DNA of 64,000 nt from Branchiostoma floridae (taxonomy: Eukaryota > Chordata > Leptocardii > Amphioxiformes > Branchiostomatidae). Shown one piece after another: positions 33,961-47,424 of the stretch; the stretch's first letter is position 1; every line of letters starts with the position of its first letter. A program made the translations under genes and the position numbers. The notes under the pieces were generated by a model that saw only the letters and a program-made list of their open reading frames with translations, did no database searches and was not told the origin of the DNA. Where the stretch lies: assembly GCF_000003815.2 (NCBI RefSeq), contig NC_049982.1, forward strand, positions 25,941,123 to 26,005,122. Reading direction: 5' to 3'.

Positions 33961-34592
33961 CCTGTGTAGGATCACTAACTTTTGTAGGGGCGGGCTCCCA
34001 ACACATGTCAGTACGCTGATTGGAATGCTATAGTCAGATTCACGAGGAAACTAGAGGGGGACACATTAAATAACGCCGCCTAGAATACATACCTTTGGCT
34101 GTGTTTTTCTTATATAGTTTGACCAATCTGTTCCAATTTAAAAGTATTTTATCATTTTAATTCTAATGAACATTTGGTGTTACTCTAAAATCTTTTTTAT
34201 TCTTTTCGCTCAACAAGTACAACTTTTAAAGTGCAATGTGTGTGTGCGGGCGATCAAAAGAAATACAAAATGTCAATTTCAAAGGGTAAAAGACAATGGG
34301 CTTGAATCCGCACTAAAGGGAGAAAATTCTGGATCGATCAAGGCAAACGCGCGCATGCACACACTGGCACAGACGTGTGAATAGTGTGCACTTCATTCTG
34401 GGGTCTCCAAGCAGATATAGGGTCCAGGTTTGTAATACTCGTGTTTTGTGGCATTTACATACTATAGTACGCATTTTTATCTCTTTGATTGGCCCCTTAC
34501 TTTTCTTTGCTGGGAAAGGGAGTTGTGAGAAAATCGCGAATCAGCGTCCCCCCCCCCCCCCAAAAAAAGCACGGCCACTCTATAAGTCTATA

Positions 34593-34617
34593 CAAGGAGT
34601 TTTTTAAAACCTCCTTG
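34593..34617. mobile_element. Ultra-short CAAGGAG hairpin
   Basis: caaggagttttttaaaac followed by ctccttg. No clear target duplication remains. Confidence 0.5.
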
Positions 34618-34700
34618 AGGCTAAGAATTGTGTACGACTTTACCGTGGTCTACATAGCATCACTAAACTAAAAATAATATCTAATTCAGGCATTTCTTTA

Positions 34701-34788
34701 TTATTGAAAATATTGCAATTTGAAATCCCCGTCTGTCGACTTGTTACCCCTAAATACCCTGATTTGAAAAGCAAAGGATATAGGCTAT
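34701..34788. mobile_element. Palindromic MITE (TAACGC family), copy 4, half element
   Basis: Only the right half is present, from 'gaaaatattgcaatttgaaa' to 'gcaaaggatatagg'. Confidence 0.65.
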
Positions 34789-35307
34789 TCATTCCTTCCT
34801 TCCTCCCTTCCTCCTTCATTCATTCATTCATGCTCAAGATACGTGAATCAAATTGCTTTGAAATGAATTGCTCACACGAACAGCTAAATCATCAGAGCTG
34901 TACTTGCTACTTACAAATGATACCCAAAAAAGTAACGCGATAAACCTATATCAGATACATTTTTGGACAGGTTTGAATTGAAGAGCTCTCGCGCCACGTG
35001 TCAGTAAGCAAATTTACGACGAGTTTGAACATTTGAACCCCCTCGCTAACATATGATCGAGAAAATTAGATAAACCTCCTTGACTTGATGAATAAGGCTG
35101 GTATCGTTTTCACCCCCCACAGATCGCATGTAAACGCTAACGCGTGGATCAGCCTACTTTAATTCAATCACGGCTGTCTAATTGACTTGTTACGTTTGTG
35201 AAGACCGCTGCCGCCTCTTTATACCAAGGTGCTGTTTCACACCTTCCGTATAAACGATTGATATCTGTGTAAGAAATGGCGGATTTCTTATCTTAATACG
35301 TAAATTG

Positions 35308-35490
35308 GGAAGGGCATGACAGGCGGTGACTTTGATGTTAGCCCCAAAAGTGACAAATCACAACAACTGTTTAAAAACGTCGATATAAATGAAAATGCAA
35401 CAATTCTGTAGCTTATCGTATGTCTACTAGTATGTGCAGCACCTGACACAGATTTGACGATACAAATATTAAATTGCAAAACTGATCTTC
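35308..35490 (+). repeat. Upstream block of zinc-finger gene A, copy 1
   Basis: Shares 'gggcatgacaggcggt', 'gccccaaaagtgacaaa', 'tcacaacaactgtt' and 'gcacctgacacag' with 36137-36335, in order. No ORF is shared, so this is likely a regulatory or simple duplication. Confidence 0.7.
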
Positions 35491-36036
35491 AATTTCGCAT
35501 TGAATGTAGTTTTCACCAGGAGACTGGAAAGAATATTTCTTCTGGCAACGTTTAAAATGTTATGCCTCATGCGTTAATTGTTTTGATAGCGCGGTTGGGC
35601 AGACCATGTACGACAAAGGTATTCGATGTTTTCTCTAGTCTAGGACCTACACAGGCCAGTTTCTCGGCTATAAGGCCAACATACTCCAAGGAAATTTTAC
35701 CACATTGATAAACCAAAGTTACTTCTACATTTGTAGGTTTAGAACTTCTAAAGAACAGAAGGTTTAGAACTTCTAAAGTTTCTATTTTTCGTAAAAGTAC
35801 AAGGACGTCAGGGATATAGTTATTCATATAAGGTATCAGCGGCAAAATAAAGTTTCTTTGCGGAAGAAATGTCATCCTAGCCTGGAGACCATCCCCTTGA
35901 CTCATTGACTCATTGGTTACTATGGAGATGGAGCTTTCATAAAGCTCCTTTCTATGGAGGATTGTACCCAGGCTACTTCTGCCAGCTCATGCCTCTTGTC
36001 AATTTCTGAGAGACATTCGGCGGCTTATTTCCATTT

Positions 36037-36335
36037 GATAGTATCTTGACGATGGTTCACACGTCTATCCCCGCTCCTGAAGTAGCGCCAACCCTCTAAA
36101 TGACCAGACACGCGAGTTAAAAGAAACAATTTAACGGAGAGGGCATGACAGGCGGTAGCTTTGATGTCCGCCCCAAAAGTGACAAAATCACAACAACTGT
36201 TCAAAAACTGCGGCTGGGTCTTTTGTTCTTTGAAATGAAAATGCGCAACAATTCTCTTATCGTGTGTACATCAGCACCTGACACAGAATGGACGATACAT
36301 GACAAAACTGGTTTTGAATTTCCTATTTAAGATTC
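36037..36335 (+). repeat. Upstream block of zinc-finger gene A, copy 2 with duplicated promoter-proximal motif
   Basis: 36137-36335 matches 35308-35490. The adjoining 36037-36117 matches the promoter-proximal stretch 36748-36846 (gatagtatcttgacgatggt; gtagcgccaaccctctaaa; ccagacacgcgag). Confidence 0.7.
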
Positions 36336-36793
36336 TCGGCAGTGGATAAGTTTTTCAAAAATAGGTCTTTCTGTCTTCCTCTGCTTTCAAAAAAGAAGCC
36401 AAACCCAAGATATTAGTATTTGCATTATGACTGTTACAATAACATAACACCAGTACTAGTACATTGTATATCCTTGTATTTCTTATATCTCTACCACGTG
36501 TATATTTCCCAAGTCCACGTACGGGCAATTAGCTTTCCTACACAAAGTTGCAAATGGACTATTTTTTTTCGATAAAAGTACTATCCAGTCAGAGATGCTC
36601 AAATGTAGTCATCATAATGTAAGGCATCTACTGGGACAGGGAAAACCGTTGCCTTTTCCGTTTACGAGATCGTCATCTCTCGTGCCTGTTATCACCTTCT
36701 GTTTACTAACAGGACAGTCGGCTGCTTTGATGTTGTTCTCCGCGCCATTTGATGGTATCTTGGCGAGTATTCACACTTCTACTACCACCGCTT

Positions 36794-36893
36794 CTGATAT
36801 TGAAATATAAAGTAGCGCCAACCCTCTAAACGGCCAGACACGCGAGTCATCAACGGGACTTGTCATGTTCGGCACCGCCGTGGTGTTTATAAG
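36794..36893 (+). promoter_or_regulatory. Core promoter of zinc-finger gene A
   Basis: ctgatatt (36794), gcgccaa (36815-36821, an E2F-like core in reverse), ccagacac (36834-36841) and a TATA-like tttataag (36886-36893) lie 50-150 bp before the ATG. The first three also precede paralogue B. Confidence 0.55.
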
Positions 36894-36946
36894 TTCTCGC
36901 CTTCCCCAGGCTACTTCATTCTGACTACGACAAGTGCACAGAGACG

Positions 36947-38397
<1,451 letters not shown>

Positions 38398-38974
38398 AAA
38401 CTCTCCTGAACTTGAACATTCGGACGGCTCTTACCACATGCCATTGATGTGATTAAGTAACTGTCTTCTTCTGTAATTGCGCCTCATAAAATGAAGGTGT
38501 ACCAGAAAAGGCCGGATTGAATTTTGTTCGCGAGGATTGAATTTTAGAGTGTTCGCGGTGGTTTTACGGTATGGGCGGGCGGAGAACTTGCAAACCGCGT
38601 TTACTGTGAGAAACAACAGTTTTATGTATTTGAATATGTATGTTGGTATCTCAAAAGTTTATAGGACCAACAAGCCTGTGCAAAGCTAAAGCGTTAGACA
38701 GAAATATTGTAGAGAAAGACAAGTGGAGATTGTGTGCTACGTGCATTCCCGGTTTCAAAATACGCAAGCCGGCTTTCGTGTTTTCGAAATGTATAGCTCT
38801 AAAAGGGTTATCTTTTGAAAATGTCTCCGCGATGGTTGATATGCGAATGCTGGCAAAGCCATGAACGGAAATCAACTGTCCCAGTGTTTGTTTATATTTC
38901 TTGCATTCATACAACGAATATAGGAATGTGTGTCTTGTCAATTGTATCATGTTTGTCTTGTTACCAAAATGTGC

Positions 38975-38980
38975 AATAAA
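38975..38980 (+). other. Polyadenylation signal AATAAA (zinc-finger gene A)
   Basis: First canonical hexamer after the stop codon, 578 bp downstream. Confidence 0.5.
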
Positions 38981-39149
38981 CATTTGTCTGATATTTTGTA
39001 AAATATCTGTTTGATGGTTGCTTTTCTTCGGGATATTCCATTGCAAAGATAAGAGAGGTTGCCAACATGTAAATGCAAATGGTTTGATATGTATCAATTT
39101 GATGACAATATGGTCTTTTAGAAAGTAGAACCCAAAATTACACACACAA

Positions 39150-39385
39150 CAAAAGCCGCTAGAGGGCCCAAGCCTAGACGAAAATGTGTTCTGACCAAGA
39201 GATATCCACCACTCAAAAATCACCACCATAGCAGACCACGAGATATCAAAATCCTATGCTTCGCTGCAGTACCGTAGACAGCCACGAGTAGGCCGATTAT
39301 CGAACTTGACATTCGTTTGCTTGCAACAGTTCTGCATGCATAGAACGTTTCCATCCACAGCTTCTCGAGTCGTGTACACAAACAG
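39150..39385. repeat. Common dispersed repeat interrupted by a MITE
   Basis: Family of 13480-14120 ('gagatatcaaaatcc', 'gctgcagtaccgtagacagc', 'atcgaacttgacattcg', 'agcttctcgagtcgtgtaca'). Its right part continues after the insertion at 39386-39546. Confidence 0.6.
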
Positions 39386-39546
39386 TAGCCTCTACCAGGC
39401 TTCGTGGATCGGTGGTCTAATTGTAGAAATTGGACAAATAGAGTCTATAGTACGCTAGGGGACTTAGCCACCAGAAGAGTACGTTTCCTCACCACCGCGT
39501 GGTGAGGATAATGATTCTAACGATCCACGGAGCCTGGTAGAGACTA
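39386..39546. mobile_element. MITE TAGCCTCTACCAGGC with 9-bp target duplication
   Basis: 161 bp. Inverted ends tagcctctaccaggcttcgt and its mirror gagcctggtagagacta are flanked by cacaaacag on both sides (39377-39385 and 39547-39555). The 9-bp duplication suggests a Mutator-like origin. Confidence 0.8.
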
Positions 39547-40280
39547 CACAAACAGACACAGAAACCAAAACGGCACTCAGAAAACATAACTTTCTTAGCG
39601 AATGTAATTCAGCTACTACTAGTACTAATGATCTATTGGGCGCCTAGGATTGGCGGTGAAGTAGCTCAAGGCAAAACAGCAGACCCCATTCCACAACGGA
39701 CATTTAAAAGGAGATCGTTGAAAAAAAAACTCTTTTTTCCTTCAAACTTAAGGTTCAATCTGTTGGAGAACACAATGTTTGTAAATGAGATTGAAAGTTG
39801 GTTAAGTACTCATGATAAAATACTTTCAGTGCCAATGGGGCCCGAGAGGCCCAACTATATATGTCTGCCCAGAAGACTTCTAGATCGGGCATCTCCACCA
39901 GGCCTTCCTACGGGGGTGAGGGGATCGGGAAATTGGCCAGGGGAGTCAGTCCACGGTAAGGTACTGTACATAACGCCAAGGTTTATGTTTCCCCATCGCG
40001 GCCAGCCAACTTCTCAGGTACCAAAACTCCCCTGGCAAATCATTCTCCCTGGTCTACGCTCAGGGAGGGCAAGTACATGTATATGGGCCAAAGAAAAGTG
40101 TATACCATGCCACGTGGTACAGGCATGTAGTTGATTAAGAGTTCTCGGCCCCTATATACCAGCAGTGACAGGTATACGGGATCAGTGAGGGATCCTGTCT
40201 TTTAACACTCAGCAGAAATTGTTTGCGTTCTTGGCGAGGTCAAACTCTACAGGGAATTGCATGACAGAAAGTCAGACATA

Positions 40281-40549
40281 TTACGCCAATTCACCTTTAT
40301 CTGCGGGGTAAAATCTACATTCGTTGTTTAAAAAACAGGGTATTTAGGGTTATCGCCAAGGAGGTTAAAAAGAGGTTAAAAGGGTTTTAACCTTTGGGTT
40401 ATCAATTTATATAATCAAGTCGACGGACGTGGTGATTTCAATATTTTGAAACCACCGTACCGTCCTTCCACCTGATATCCCTACCTAACTAAAAACATGT
40501 ATAACGAATATAGGCTACGCCACGGATAAAGGTAAACTTTCTAGCGTTA
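40281..40549. mobile_element. Palindromic MITE (TAACGC family), copy 5, with nested hairpin
   Basis: Begins ttacgcc, then tcacctttatctgcggggta, and ends cggataaaggtaaacttt, then tagcgtta. A CAAGGAGG hairpin is inserted at 40355-40395. Confidence 0.8.
40355..40395. mobile_element. Short hairpin inserted in MITE copy 5, 8-bp target duplication
   Basis: gccaaggaggtt...aaccttt lies between gggttatc (40347-40354) and gggttatc (40396-40403). Other MITE copies have a single gggatatc-type site here, giving the empty-site comparison. Confidence 0.7.
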
Positions 40550-40690
40550 GTCTCCTTTACTTATTTTTTTTTAACCAGAAAAAATTCACCATCATAAACG
40601 TATTACAAACACACCACAAACAATATCTCCATCTTTCAAATAAAACACGAATTGTAACATTACGTAAAAATTTTGTGTGTATTGCCTGTG

Positions 40691-40918
40691 TAACGATGGT
40701 CCACCTTTATCCGCGGGTAACCTATATACGTTGTTTCTAAAAAAACAGGGTACTCAGGAATGTAGAGTCGACAGGTAGTGGTTTCAAACTGTAATATTAT
40801 GAAAATGTTGCAGTTTGAAACCACCAAATGCATTCGTTTACTTGATATCCCCAAATACCCAGCTTTTTTTAATACAACGGTTATAGGTTACCCTGTGGAT
40901 AAAGGTATACAAGCGTTA
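40691..40918. mobile_element. Palindromic MITE (TAACGC family), copy 6
   Basis: Begins taacgatggt, then ccacctttatccgcgggtaa. The centre is tttcaaactgtaatattatg followed by its mirror. It ends ggataaaggtatacaagcg, then tta. Confidence 0.85.
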
Positions 40919-41249
40919 CATGAGTCTGCATGTTTTTACATATTTGTAGTCAGCATAACTTTTAAAGAACCCCTGGATGGATTGTTGTGATATTTGCTAG
41001 ATGGTTAGGTGTTGGGAAGACGTAGGCCAAGTTCAGTTTCTTGTGTCATGGCATCTAGTTTTTGATACTGCAGTAGGGATCGTGGTTTATAATGTATCTT
41101 TGTCCTGGACATGCTATGGTTTTGTTTTTCTAGTGGCAGACAGTTTAAGATGTTGCAAGAAGTGGTATAGATTTTGGGCTCCCTAGCAACTTGCTCTAGA
41201 ACTGCAGGGGTGTTTTTTCTTTTATCATATGCGCTTTCTACTAAGCCTA

Positions 41250-41420
41250 GGGTGATCCAGAGTACTACGCGCTTTGGCGCGCTTTCTATTTTGTCCTGTT
41301 TCACCGGCGGACATGAAGAAAACAGAACAAAATAGAAATCCCGACAAAACGCATAAAACGCGTCAAGAAACAGCCGGAGCCGAACCTCTGCTTGGAGAGT
41401 TAGTCCAGAGGGCCCATTCC
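41250..41420. repeat. Terminal fragment of a CTCCAAGCAGAGG-type element
   Basis: 'ctattttgtcctgtttcacc', 'acaaaatagaaatcccgac' and 'ccgaacctctgcttggagag' occur in order. Related ends lie at 41750-41845, 44900-45000 and 51039-51115. Confidence 0.55.
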
Positions 41421-41559
41421 CTTTAGCTAAACTTTCTGAACTGTCCCCATGTGCTGATCTGTGACGAGTGACTGGAGTGAGCCATGTGAGACGAAGCACT
41501 TGCAGGCCGGTGTAGATAACCTTCAGCCCTGTGGGCGGTAATGGTTTCCTAAACTATTT

Positions 41560-41760
41560 TCTGAGAGGGTGCCGGAGTATTGCCAAACGTTCTGCGAGGG
41601 TCTGCATGGAGGAATCCTGGCAGTAATAATTGTCCAAATGTCTGCGAGGGTCTGCATGGGGGGATCCTGTATGATTGGCCAACTTTACTGAGAGGATCTG
41701 TATGGGGGGATCCTGCACCTGGCAGTAATGATTTCCATACTTTATGAGAGGGTCTATATG
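41560..41760. repeat. Minisatellite, about 55 bp, four units
   Basis: Units contain 'tctgcgagggtctgcatgg' and 'ggatcctggcagtaatnatt'. Confidence 0.75.
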
Positions 41761-42156
41761 GAAAACAGCACAAAATAGAAAGCCCAACAAAAACGCCTAA
41801 AAACGTGCCAAAAACAGCCGGAAAACTTCTACTTGGAGAGTAGGACGGCGATACTACCTTCCTATGCATGGCGGTATTCAAATGGGCATGCAGGCCCTCT
41901 TTGACTTGTGAGATCTTCTGACCAAACACCGCTGACACACTCGGACATCTGATCATCCCGGGCTGACCCTGGCCTTCCTCCCACGGCCTGCCCTTCACTC
42001 ACAGCACGGTTACTAATTTCAATGCCGAAAATCCTTTTATGTATCATCATGGGGAATTGTCTAGCCATAGGTACAGTACCCCCCCCCCCCCCCCACGGGA
42101 CGGTCAAGTAGCCCCCTCCCACCGCTGTTACCTAGGTCATATTGATTTGATTATAT

Positions 42157-42190
42157 CAAGGAGGTTATCGCTAGTATAACAAACTCCTTC
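42157..42190. mobile_element. CAAGGAGGTT hairpin, degenerate
   Basis: caaggaggttatcgctag then tataacaaactcctt. No target duplication seen. Confidence 0.45.
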
Positions 42191-43545
42191 AAAATTCAAT
42201 ACATGGATGCCATACTATGGGAACCCCAAAACTGATGCGAGCGGGCGAAAATAAAGTTCGGCAAAAAAAGAATAGAGTTAGAAATGATCAAGTATGTCGA
42301 ACAAATGTCTGGGGACACAGAGCATAGTGTACCAAACTATAGCTATATCTTTGCTCTTCTTTGACGTTGGAACTCTTTGCTCTGGAATTGAGGTGAATTA
42401 ACATTTTCACAACCTTACAATTAGAACGGACATACTGATAGGAAAAGAGCCGACATGCATTTGCGACATTGGTATCCGCTTTACAATGTTGCTGATTGTG
42501 TATCTTTTATTTGCTCACAATGCGATCATTCGATCTTGACAGCAGGCGAAAATGAATGCGCGGATGCCATCCATAAAATGTACTTGCTGTGGCCCTAGCG
42601 ATGTTTTGAGACGGGAGTGCGGTGTGTACGTATACGTTGTGTGTACGTTGAGTTTGGGTGGGAGTGAGGATGATGGTGACACACTGGATCACGCCCAGAC
42701 GGGGAGAGACTTTTAAACGATACTTATCCCTTGGCGATCGTACGGTACAGACAGACAGACCCTCCCACCTTTCTTTCAATGGGCCCTACATCTGACATGA
42801 TGCCGTAGCCTGGACGCATAACCAGTAGCCTGGATACACGGACGGAGGCCAGCCCTTGGTGTTACATAGCCTCCACCAGACCTTCCTACGGGGGTCCGGG
42901 ATCTTGAAATTTTAATTTCTCTCCCCAAATCGGGAAATTGGCCAGGCGAGTAGACAGCGTAGTCAGTTTGGTAGAGACTACCCCACAGTGTGCCCATTCC
43001 CCACCAAACCCAGGGAGCTGTGGTAGCCTCCTTCGCAGACTGTGCAGAAGTGGTGGCGCTTACTTTTGGGGGAGCGGCTGGCTTGCGATTTTCAAAATGG
43101 GCTAAGTTCTCTGTGTCGGAAAGGGAGTTTTGCGGTCCTCCTATCCGAAAATAAATATCCTGCACCAGAAATCTGCGAAGGAGGATAGGGTTGTGGTAAA
43201 CCTTCTTGGGTATGTTGGCAGTCGAGGACCTAACCTGTGTGACTCTGTGAGCCCCCAGGAAACAGTCTGGTAACCAGGCTAGTATAACCCTGTGGCATTT
43301 GGTGGACATGTGGCGGGTGGTGTGGACTGACTGTTGTGTTGCCCCATTGACCGGGTCTGCCACTGGACTATTTACCAGTAAAAATACACCCTGTGGGGTC
43401 ACGGACAGACGCACTGCCGTCATCGGGAGTCTGTACTACAGTAGCCGCTCACACTCCACGAAGGACTACCAGACTCCGGCCGGGCAGAATACTAGTAGTA
43501 ATAGGGGACTTTAACAAGTTAGGAATAAAAGCCTAGTAGGAGTTA

Positions 43546-43718
43546 CTGTAAATGCAGAAACTTTCGCGGTGGTTTAATGTTCGCGGTTTTCGAATTTAAA
43601 ACCACCGCGAACATTTTTCCATGGCAGAAAGAGACTACAGTGCATGGTACCACCGCGAAAAGTAATTTTTCCCGCTACCGCGAAATTAAATCCCCGTGAA
43701 CTTAAATGCATTTACAGC
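43546..43718 (+). mobile_element. CTGTAAATGCA MITE, CG-rich interior, copy 1
   Basis: Ends ctgtaaatgcagaaacttt and tgcatttacag. The interior has repeated 'cgcggtggttt', 'aaaccaccgcgaa' and 'cgaaattaaatcccc'. No ORF. Confidence 0.8.
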
Positions 43719-43936
43719 AATTGGGCAAGGAGTGAACTGTCCGGCCGGTGGATAGCTGGGTAGACTGATGAAATCCCATGGCAACTTTTAATAATATTTG
43801 TCCCTCATGATGAATTTTTTGTCACCCAGCTGACACGTCTGCTTGTAGACTTGGATTTGCACACACCCACGGATACTGCAGGGTGGTACATGTAATAGCA
43901 TCTACCAAACTCCGCGGGTCATCGGTCAAATATTGT

Positions 43937-44128
43937 TTTCGCGGGGATTTAATTTCGCGGTAGCGGGAAAAGGGACATTTCGCGGTGGTTTTAATTTCGC
44001 GGTAGCACCATGCAATTTAGTCTCTTACTGCCATGAAAAAATGCTCGCGGTTGTTTTAAGTTCCCGGCCAAGCGGCCACCGCGAAAACCGCGAACATTAA
44101 ACCACCGCGAAAGTTTCTGCATTTACAG
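43937..44128 (-). mobile_element. CTGTAAATGCA MITE, copy 2, inverted
   Basis: Same family in the opposite orientation, ending aaagtttctgcatttacag. Together with copy 1 it forms an inverted pair about 220 bp apart. Confidence 0.8.
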
Positions 44129-44192
44129 GAGTAGAAAAATGAAATATAGGGCTAGCTAAGGAAGCGACCGTCACGAGGTCGTGTACTGACTC

Positions 44193-44327
44193 TAATCTCC
44201 AAGCAGATTCCTCCGGTGGCATAAAACAGTAACATAAGCTGGGGAAATTTTACCCCTCTGCCGGCTGAAGTCCTTCCCCAGCTTATGTTTCTGTTTTATG
44301 CCACCGGAGGAATCTGCTTGGAGATTA
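44193..44327. mobile_element. 135-bp hairpin MITE with 9-bp target duplication
   Basis: taatctccaagcagattcct and its perfect mirror bound arms of about 53 bp; the flanks are tactgactc (44184-44192) and tactgattc (44328-44336). It probably inserted recently, given the near-perfect arms. The 9-bp duplication suggests a Mutator-like origin. Confidence 0.85.
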
Positions 44328-44336
44328 TACTGATTC

Positions 44337-46940
44337 CTCTGGTTGGTTGACTTCTATACTATGACTATAGCACACTAGTACAAGCCAGTGTGGCTAGAAG
44401 CTAATTCTGCAAAACTCCACTTCAAGTTGTATTTTCTCTGTAGGCAGGGCTATATGCGAGTTGGACAGCCATGGTCAGGCCTATGTCACATTTCCAACCC
44501 TGAGCCTAGCCAGGCAGCTTTCGGGAACGAAAAGTATGATATAACACATAAACACCAAAGCACGCACAACATAAAGAGTAATTTTACGTATACGTATTTT
44601 CATTTTTCGTGTCCACAAACAGACCGTAGGCTTGGTAGACTAGATCAACTATATCAAACCAAGGTCCTTGATCAAACGTCGGGATGGTGAGGCAATGTGT
44701 GGAGCGGCGTCAGAACTTGCAATTTGTAGATTGCGTCATTGTTATGGAAAATGCGTTCCTACCTTACATAGGTGCGAAGTCGGAGATGTGAAATACTACT
44801 AAGGCCAGTAAGGGGTCAAGAAGTTCGCGGCCTCGCTCAGACATAACGTGCACAAGTCAAAAGATTTTTATGAGGCTTTCATGAAGAGTTTTTTTTTTGG
44901 GGGGGGGGGGGCTATTTTGTACCATTTTCTTCGTGTCCACCGTCAAAATTGAAGCCCGACAAACGGCAGCCGGAGCCGAACCTCTGCTTGAAGAGCAATA
45001 GGTTTTATTGCGGTATCTGTATGGCAGTCACAATTATTCTTCTACCCGGCTAGGTATGTCTGCAGTCTGCTCTTCCTTTGGCTTTATCTCAGGTCATCTC
45101 GAGAACAGCCGCTCGGCCAATGACGGAGATTCCCAACTGTGTCGACTTCCAACCAAGGAGATTCATCTTGTATCAACCAAGCTTTTTTTACCAATGGAGA
45201 AAAGCCAAACCGACTGTCAAGTCTAATCTGTTTCCAATAGCATGGATGTTCGAAAATAGACTTTTTCATTAACCCAAAGCGACCACACATTTATAAACTT
45301 GTCAAGCCAAGAGATCCTGCAAAGTTCTCCTGCTTTTTTTTACCGGCGCACCCCAAACCATGGAGTTTCCATTGCCCAAACTGCGGAACATAATGTAAAC
45401 TTGAAAGTTTCAACTTTGTTACGCGTAACTTGTGATCAGATAGTTGTTATTTTCGGGCGGAAAGGCTGCTAGTCAGGGTATATATACAGGTAGGTAGCTT
45501 TATTGCGCAACAGTTGTACAAGGTACAAAGCATGGCATCTACTAATACATAGCTACAGTTCTATGATACAAAATAGGACTCTTCTTTGGACCCTCTTCTA
45601 TTGACATATAATGTCCTCGATACATGGGTGCATAGATGAAGATGGCCTTCTGTAATGTACATGTATAAACTAAAAGTATTTCCATAAAAATGCCCCAAAT
45701 TTGTGGACTCAGGACGGGCAAAAAAACCCAAGAAATTTCAGCTGTCTGACTTCTAACCAATTGCACGTAAACTTCTCTAAGCTTTTTGTAGTCGTTAAAC
45801 TCCATGTTAGAAATCGGTGCCGTATAGCAAATTCCTTTTAGTTTCATTCAGTAGTTATTCTCACTGTTTATCTTTCGTTTTAGACCTCTTCGATGCGAAA
45901 TAAAGAAAAAAACAAACACACCACCAGATAATGAGCCAGATGTGTTACACGTAGCGCTGCTGGAAATCAATTCCTCGCACCTTACGCAAACTTATCGTCT
46001 CACCGCGAAAGTACGTTTGTATTTAGAGGCGGGTCGCTAACACTGTTAGCGGTTTATCGGTGGCGTGCATATTACTCGGCCGCCTTTTGTGATGATAATC
46101 GCGGGGAGGGCATACCATGGGCGGTGCCTCCACTCTCCATAAAAGATTCGATGACATCAAGCGGCGGCGTCCCAGTGTCAAGTTCCGGCGGCGGCCTTGA
46201 TCCATCCCCCTGCCTACTTCGTGTAATAATTAGCCTACGATTGGAACCAGCCCACCACCATATTCTTTTGTCCAAATTCATAAAAAAGCTCGCTATTAAA
46301 GATCCATTAGTAAAGACCGGAAGAATACTTCAATAAAATACGTTATCATTGGGTTGTTTTCAAAATAAGTACAACAGATTTCAAGATGATTCCCTCTTAC
46401 GAGCAAATTAGATCTTTAGATTTCTCACATTTCAATAATAGGTAGATACATAAAAAATGATGTTACCATTCACGATTCGTCCACGTTCAGATCGTAGATT
46501 CACATATGTTAGTCTGTGTAAAGTTTGATGAATAGAATTTATTGTATTTCTATATTCGTAATCGTAGTCAGTTGCTTACCCTATTATTGTTTCACTAACT
46601 CCGTACGAAAGTCGTTTTCCCTTTTTGTTGTGTTAATAAAAGATTCTATAAATACATCTAACTCGTATGTTGTAATGTTTTCATGGATTTTACTGTCACT
46701 TCTGTTTCCACTCAGTGAAGCTTCTTGGCGAAGGGAGGGCGAGAAAAAACGTTTAAAGTCCTGGCCGGCGTTGGATTGATTACTCACTAATTAAAACTAA
46801 AAGCGTGACAGAGCAGACATGATGAGATGACCAGGCGCGCCTTTCCCTTTTCCGTTTTACCATGTTGATCTGATTACATGGATGACATCATCTGGGAAAC
46901 ACAAAACTCATGCGAGCGTGCAAAAACGTTTCGCAAAAAC
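44337..46940. other. Intergenic DNA between the zinc-finger paralogues
   Basis: No gene recognised. It holds a G run (about 44894-44910), an element end at 44900-45000 (ccgaacctctgcttgaagag) and unrecognised short ORFs. Confidence 0.4.
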
Positions 46941-46979
46941 CAAGGAGGTTGAAAAGGAGATGGCTTTTTCAACCTCCTT
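46941..46979. mobile_element. CAAGGAGG hairpin with 8-bp target duplication
   Basis: 39 bp: caaggaggttgaaaaggag ... ctttttcaacctcctt, between gcaaaaac (46933-46940) and gcaaaaac (46980-46987). Confidence 0.7.
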
Positions 46980-47041
46980 GCAAAAACGTTGCCTTCGTTT
47001 TGAAATCTAAGTGGTCAGGAAGGTCGAACTAATAATTAATC

Positions 47042-47067
47042 CAAGGAGATTAAAAGAGACCTCCTTG
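47042..47067. mobile_element. CAAGGAG hairpin
   Basis: caaggagattaaaagagac then ctccttg. Flanks are not clearly duplicated. Confidence 0.5.
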
Positions 47068-47372
47068 TTATAATCACACAGAGTATGGAATGCCGAACAA
47101 TTGATTCTTCATTTTTAGCCTGAAATTTCTGTCATATTTCCCTCTTTGGGTATGGGATTGAATTTTGGCATCCAAAGACATGATCCGTTTTGCTTTTTTT
47201 GGGAGGGGGGGGGGGTCACGGCACAGATTTCTACGTATTGTTTGTAGTTTCATTGTGCGACTTGTAGTATGGTCGCAAACTTCTATGTAGAAACGGGCGA
47301 AAATTGATACGCACGTGGATGTCATCCATATAATCAAGTCAACATGGCCTTTGGTAATGATATTTGAGCGCA

Positions 47373-47424
47373 CCAAGGACTGGCAAGGAGGTTGAAAAGA
47401 GGATATTATCCTCTTTCAACCTCC
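47373..47424. mobile_element. CAAGGAGG hairpin with target duplication, longest copy
   Basis: A near-perfect palindrome (left arm caaggaggttgaaaagagg, right arm its mirror) with ttgagcgca on both sides (47364-47372 and 47425-47433). Confidence 0.7.

Noticed and set aside
38651-39229. 192-codon minus-strand ORF
   Set aside because: It lies antisense to the 3' UTR of zinc-finger gene A and runs into a dispersed repeat. No domain found.
39628-40134. 168-codon plus-strand ORF
   Set aside because: Part of it matches the same 'ccttcctacgggggt' repeat seen near 42880. Composition and lack of a domain argue against a gene.
42776-43423. 215-codon minus-strand ORF
   Set aside because: It overlaps dispersed repeat pieces (cctaccagg/ttcctacggggg blocks), has no recognisable domain and no splice partners; it is probably chance.
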